The position numbers and the translations under genes are program-made. A stretch of 64,000 nt of DNA, taken from the NCBI GenBank assembly GCA_963667425.1, contig OY763407.1, positions 186,001 to 250,000 of the forward strand, in the 5' to 3' direction. A model generated the notes under the pieces. The model had not been told where the DNA came from, did not search any database, and was given only the letters and a program-made list of their open reading frames with translations. Positions 60,904-64,000 of this stretch are shown in pieces. Source of the stretch: G963667425 sp963667425 [NCBI: bacterium]. GTDB taxonomy: Bacteria > UBP6 > UBA1177. Within the stretch, counting starts at the first letter, position 1. Each line of letters begins with the position of its first letter.

Positions 60904-63900
60904 AAATGCAGACTTAAAAACAACTCCCGTAGATAATAAATCTCTTTTCTTTGAATGGTTTTACGATTACAAAAATGCTTTTTCTTCTCTTGCTGATACC
61001 AAAAGTGATGATCCTGCTGTCAGTTTTATGAAAAGTGAATATTATTTTCTTAAAGGTGATGATTCAAATGCTTTTTCAGCTTTAAAAGGTGTCTTTGAAA
61101 ATGGAAACCGAACTTATATGAAAGCCGCTGTGAATCTTATTCATTCAATGTATCTTACTTTTGATAATATGAATTTTCTTGTTGATATGGATAATGTTAA
61201 TCCGAATCTTGATGCCCAAATTGCTTTTAATATAGAACGGCTTTACTGGGCTGTTGATATGGGGCAAGATGACAAGGCTGTTGAAATTGCTGAAAACATC
61301 CCTTTTTTAAGAGATATGCTTGTTTATTCAGATAGTGCGTCAGGTTTTGTTTCTCTTGATAAGGAATCTGTTTTTGAAAAAGATCTTAAAGCAAATAAAG
61401 TTGAAAATATTTCTCTCAGAAAACTTTCTGTTCCGCTGACTGATGCTGAAGTTTCCATTGATAATTATTTTTATCCGTCGGATAACCGTAAATTCCTTTT
61501 TTATAACAGTTTTAAGTTGGATAAAAAGGATGAATTCTTTATTGATATTGAAAGTGGAGCTGTTTTTAAATTTGTTATTGACGGCAAAGATATTCCTGTT
61601 GTGAAAGGTGAAAGAACAAAACTGATCCTTTCTGATGGAATTCATTCTTTTTATGTTGTTTTTGCACCATATCAGGAAGCAGCTCTTTCTTTTTCATTTT
61701 TGTTCTACAATTCTTTAGGACATGCTCCAAAGTTTCTTAATAGTGTAAATAAATTTACAGGAACGGCTGAAGATTTTAAATCCGAAAAAAACAGTAATGA
61801 AGATTCCCTGTATGACAAATATATTTCTCTCATTGCCAATGAAGATTCATCTCAGGAAGATTGGGAACGGTTTTATTTTAAATTTTCAGGCTCAAAATCA
61901 CTTCCGCTTCTTTATCATCTTGGTAAAAGTTTCTTAAAAGAAAAAACTTCGGAAGATTACGTTTCCTTTGTAAGGGCGACATATGATCTTTATCCTGAAC
62001 TTGGCTTAAGGATAGAGGATGAGATGTTTTCCTACTATTATAACAATGATAATATAGACAAAATGAGAGTAATATATGAAAAAAGAAAGAAGAATGATAA
62101 AAAGACCTTTTTTGATTATCTTATTCTCACCGATTATAACTATAAAATAAAAAATTATGGTGCACTGTTAAACTACTCTAAGAATCTTGTATCAGAATAT
62201 GATAGTTATCCGATAAGTTATATTTATGCGGCTGAAGCCTGTGAATCGGTTTATAATGTGGATTGTGAAATAGATTACCTTGAAAAGCTTTATAAAAAGC
62301 GTCCTGGTTTTAATTTAATGCTTGACAGATTAAGCGCTCTTTATCTTCAGGCTGGAAGATTATCAGGTGCTGAAGAGCTTTTTCATGAATATATGAGAAA
62401 AAAATCTGATTCTTTAAGCGGGCTTCTATATGGTGTAACTGTATATTTTGCGCAGGAAAAATATGACAATGCTCTTAAATATGCACAAAAGGCATTGGAA
62501 ATAAATCCTGAGTACAGTGAGGCTTTAAAAACTGCCGGTGATATATATCTCGCTTTGGAAAAATATGATGAAGCTTTGGCTTACTATGAAAAAGCATACT
62601 CGTTAAATCCTTCTGATGCAGAACTTTCGGTTAAGCTTTCAAACATAAGAAATATGTCGGAAGACTCTTTTCTTAAAACGAATATTATTTCAGATGAAGA
62701 AACGCTTAATGTAATTAAAGATTTTAATAAACATAAAATTTCGGACAGCTCTGCTTTTTCCATAATTATAGATTCAGGAGCTGTTCATATTCTTTCTCCT
62801 TCTTTTGGTGTGATAAGATCAAGATATACAGTAAAAATAAACAATGATGAAGGGATAAGAGAATTTTCATCTTTTAGAAAAAACAATACAATCGTTTCTG
62901 CAAGAATTATTCATAAAGATGGTTCTGTTAATAATTCGTTAAAGTCCGACAGTGATTTCATTTATCCTGAACTGAAAGTTGAAGATGTCTTTGATGTCGT
63001 TTTTGATTCTGAACTTTCAGCAGATTCATGGCATGAGGGAATTGTCGGAGGATGGTTTTTTGCTTCCAGTTCGGATTATGTATTTAAAAGTGAAATAACA
63101 GTTTATGTGCCTAAAAATATTCGGTTTTATTATGATATTAATTCCAAAATAATATCTTATGAACATAAGTCAGGGAAGTTTGAAAATATTTATTCTTTTA
63201 AGGCTGAAAAAATCCTTATGCCTTCTAAAGAAAAGAATATGGATGTGGACACAAATGTTTATCCTTATCTTGCCTACAGCTGTAATGGAAGCTGGGATGA
63301 GTTCAGTGCGCTTCAGTCATCTTTTATAAAATCACAGCAGAATGGAGGCGATGTTGCAAAAAACAAAGCCTTTTCAATTATTGAGGGGGCTGCTGATAAT
63401 GCTGTTGCCAAAATAGAAAAACTTAGAGATTTTGTTGCCAGAGATGTCTCATATTTTTATAACGATAAAGGGGTTTTTAAAATAAAACCGGAGTCAACTT
63501 CAGAAACACTTAAGTCGATGCGTGGTGACTGTAAAGATAAGGCTCTGCTTCTTAAAGAACTTTTAAGCTATGTAGGAATAAAATCAAATTATTCGCTTGT
63601 TAAAAGCGGTGAGAGGGGAAAAGTTTACAGAAAACTTCCTTTTATGCAGTTTGATCATGCAGTCGTATATATTCCTGCTCAGGATGGAATTGAAAATGGT
63701 TTTTTTGTAGATCCTGTTGCAAGTTATGATAATTTCATGCTTATTAATAGTGCTATTGAAGATACTGATGCTTTTGTTATTGATGAAAGTGATTCTTCGT
63801 ATAAGTTTGTAAAAATAAATAACAATGTACCTAATCGAGTTGATTTTATTCAGCTTGAGGATAAAAAATGGCAGATAAAACTTCACGGAGCTTCTGCTTC

Positions 63901-64000
63901 GACAATGCGCTATAATTACATGAAAACAGGTGATATTTCATGGTTTGAAGAGCTGCTGGGTAGAATTTCAACAGGAGTAATGATAAACCGTGAGACAATA
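60818..64000 (+). CDS. Large TPR/DUF3857/transglutaminase-like lipoprotein (3' partial)
   Basis: At least 1061 codons, open to the window edge. The ATG at 60818 lies inside mtnA (86-base overlap) and gives an excellent lipoprotein signal, MLKYLKLRFPLLLIIFLAVT... with lipobox LESC (Cys26). The frame stays open without interruption. Residues ~30-500 are helical and repeat-like. TPR units are clear at ~525-605 (YFAQEKYDNALKYAQKALEINP; AGDIYLALEKYDEALAYYEKA). A DUF3857-type beta domain follows at ~645-810. The transglutaminase core is at ~870-970: MRGDCKDKALLLKELL with Cys905, FMQFDHAVVYI with His947 and GFFVDPVASYD with Asp965, a complete Cys-His-Asp triad. A periplasmic or outer-membrane peptidase/cross-linking role is possible; DUF3857 transglutaminase proteins are mostly uncharacterised. 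Confidence 0.9.
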   Translation, partial: MLKYLKLRFPLLLIIFLAVTFLLESCISENADLKTTPVDNKSLFFEWFYDYKNAFSSLADTKSDDPAVSFMKSEYYFLKGDDSNAFSALKGVFENGNRTYMKAAVNLIHSMYLTFDNMNFLVDMDNVNPNLDAQIAFNIERLYWAVDMGQDDKAVEIAENIPFLRDMLVYSDSASGFVSLDKESVFEKDLKANKVENISLRKLSVPLTDAEVSIDNYFYPSDNRKFLFYNSFKLDKKDEFFIDIESGAVFKFVIDGKDIPVVKGERTKLILSDGIHSFYVVFAPYQEAALSFSFLFYNSLGHAPKFLNSVNKFTGTAEDFKSEKNSNEDSLYDKYISLIANEDSSQEDWERFYFKFSGSKSLPLLYHLGKSFLKEKTSEDYVSFVRATYDLYPELGLRIEDEMFSYYYNNDNIDKMRVIYEKRKKNDKKTFFDYLILTDYNYKIKNYGALLNYSKNLVSEYDSYPISYIYAAEACESVYNVDCEIDYLEKLYKKRPGFNLMLDRLSALYLQAGRLSGAEELFHEYMRKKSDSLSGLLYGVTVYFAQEKYDNALKYAQKALEINPEYSEALKTAGDIYLALEKYDEALAYYEKAYSLNPSDAELSVKLSNIRNMSEDSFLKTNIISDEETLNVIKDFNKHKISDSSAFSIIIDSGAVHILSPSFGVIRSRYTVKINNDEGIREFSSFRKNNTIVSARIIHKDGSVNNSLKSDSDFIYPELKVEDVFDVVFDSELSADSWHEGIVGGWFFASSSDYVFKSEITVYVPKNIRFYYDINSKIISYEHKSGKFENIYSFKAEKILMPSKEKNMDVDTNVYPYLAYSCNGSWDEFSALQSSFIKSQQNGGDVAKNKAFSIIEGAADNAVAKIEKLRDFVARDVSYFYNDKGVFKIKPESTSETLKSMRGDCKDKALLLKELLSYVGIKSNYSLVKSGERGKVYRKLPFMQFDHAVVYIPAQDGIENGFFVDPVASYDNFMLINSAIEDTDAFVIDESDSSYKFVKINNNVPNRVDFIQLEDKKWQIKLHGASASTMRYNYMKTGDISWFEELLGRISTGVMINRETI

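Noticed and set aside
63584-63886. Minus-strand open frame near the window end
   Set aside because: It lies opposite the uninterrupted transglutaminase domain with its catalytic residues on the plus strand.

Overview
This is a gene-dense, AT-rich bacterial chromosome segment (roughly one third GC by eye) with ordinary Gram-negative housekeeping genes. Lipoprotein signals, a TolC-like outer-membrane protein, MlaC- and MlaF-like lipid-transport parts, an LpoA/LppC-like lipoprotein and PlsC point to a diderm envelope. Ser/Thr-kinase-like and FHA proteins, a SUMF1 domain, AgmX/TonB-C-like and CHI-like proteins, and exported proteins with long Asp/Glu-rich stretches recall Myxococcota/deltaproteobacterial-type or related uncultured lineages. 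I cannot name a species or a sure phylum from the sequence.

Layout. 1-3.6 kb: end of rpsA, then rpsB-tsf with a structured leader and terminator. 3.6-6.8 kb: TolC-like protein, MlaC-like protein, queH and a small lipoprotein. 6.8-11.5 kb: tightly packed lysC-def-fmt-rsmB-rpe, then tRNA-Pro(CGG). 11.7-15.7 kb: a CHI-like exported protein, facing rpsU, an MlaF-like ATPase, maf and metG on the minus strand. 16-21.4 kb: an accessory envelope locus with a small lipoprotein, a DUF3606-like small protein, an ECF sigma factor with membrane anti-sigma factor, an acidic exported protein, a leucine-rich-repeat lipoprotein and two exported proteins of unknown function. 21.5-29.3 kb (mostly minus): plsC, an LpoA/LppC-like lipoprotein, a Cys-rich exported protein (plus), an SpmA-SpmB-type membrane protein, trkH-trkA. 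29.5-34.3 kb: AraC-type regulator, beta-helix lipoprotein, bcp, nadA, nfu, tcdA. 34.5-40.3 kb: one 1909-residue modular surface lipoprotein. 40.4-49.9 kb: a dihydroorotate-dehydrogenase-like protein, then the conserved rimP-nusA-ylxR/Q-infB-rbfA-nrnA-truB operon ending in folE2. 49.9-52 kb: glycerol-1-phosphate-dehydrogenase-like protein and a Ca/Na exchanger. 52-53.4 kb: decayed heptad-repeat remnants followed by an intact coiled-coil gene. 53.5-57 kb: small metabolic and lipoprotein genes. 57-64 kb: a degenerate kinase-TM-SUMF1 protein, a double-FHA protein, mtnA, and a very large TPR/DUF3857/transglutaminase-like lipoprotein running off the window.

How the parts fit. Translation genes form three blocks (rpsA/rpsB-tsf, def-fmt-rsmB, rimP-to-truB). 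Envelope genes dominate the rest. The most unusual parts are the sigma/anti-sigma locus with its acidic, LRR and unknown exported proteins; the giant multi-domain lipoprotein, which shares a Cys-containing C-terminal tail with the Cys-rich protein at 24.5 kb; the pseudokinase/FHA pair; the heptad-repeat graveyard; and the last gene, whose start lies 86 bases inside mtnA. I found no CRISPR array, insertion sequence, prophage or rRNA.
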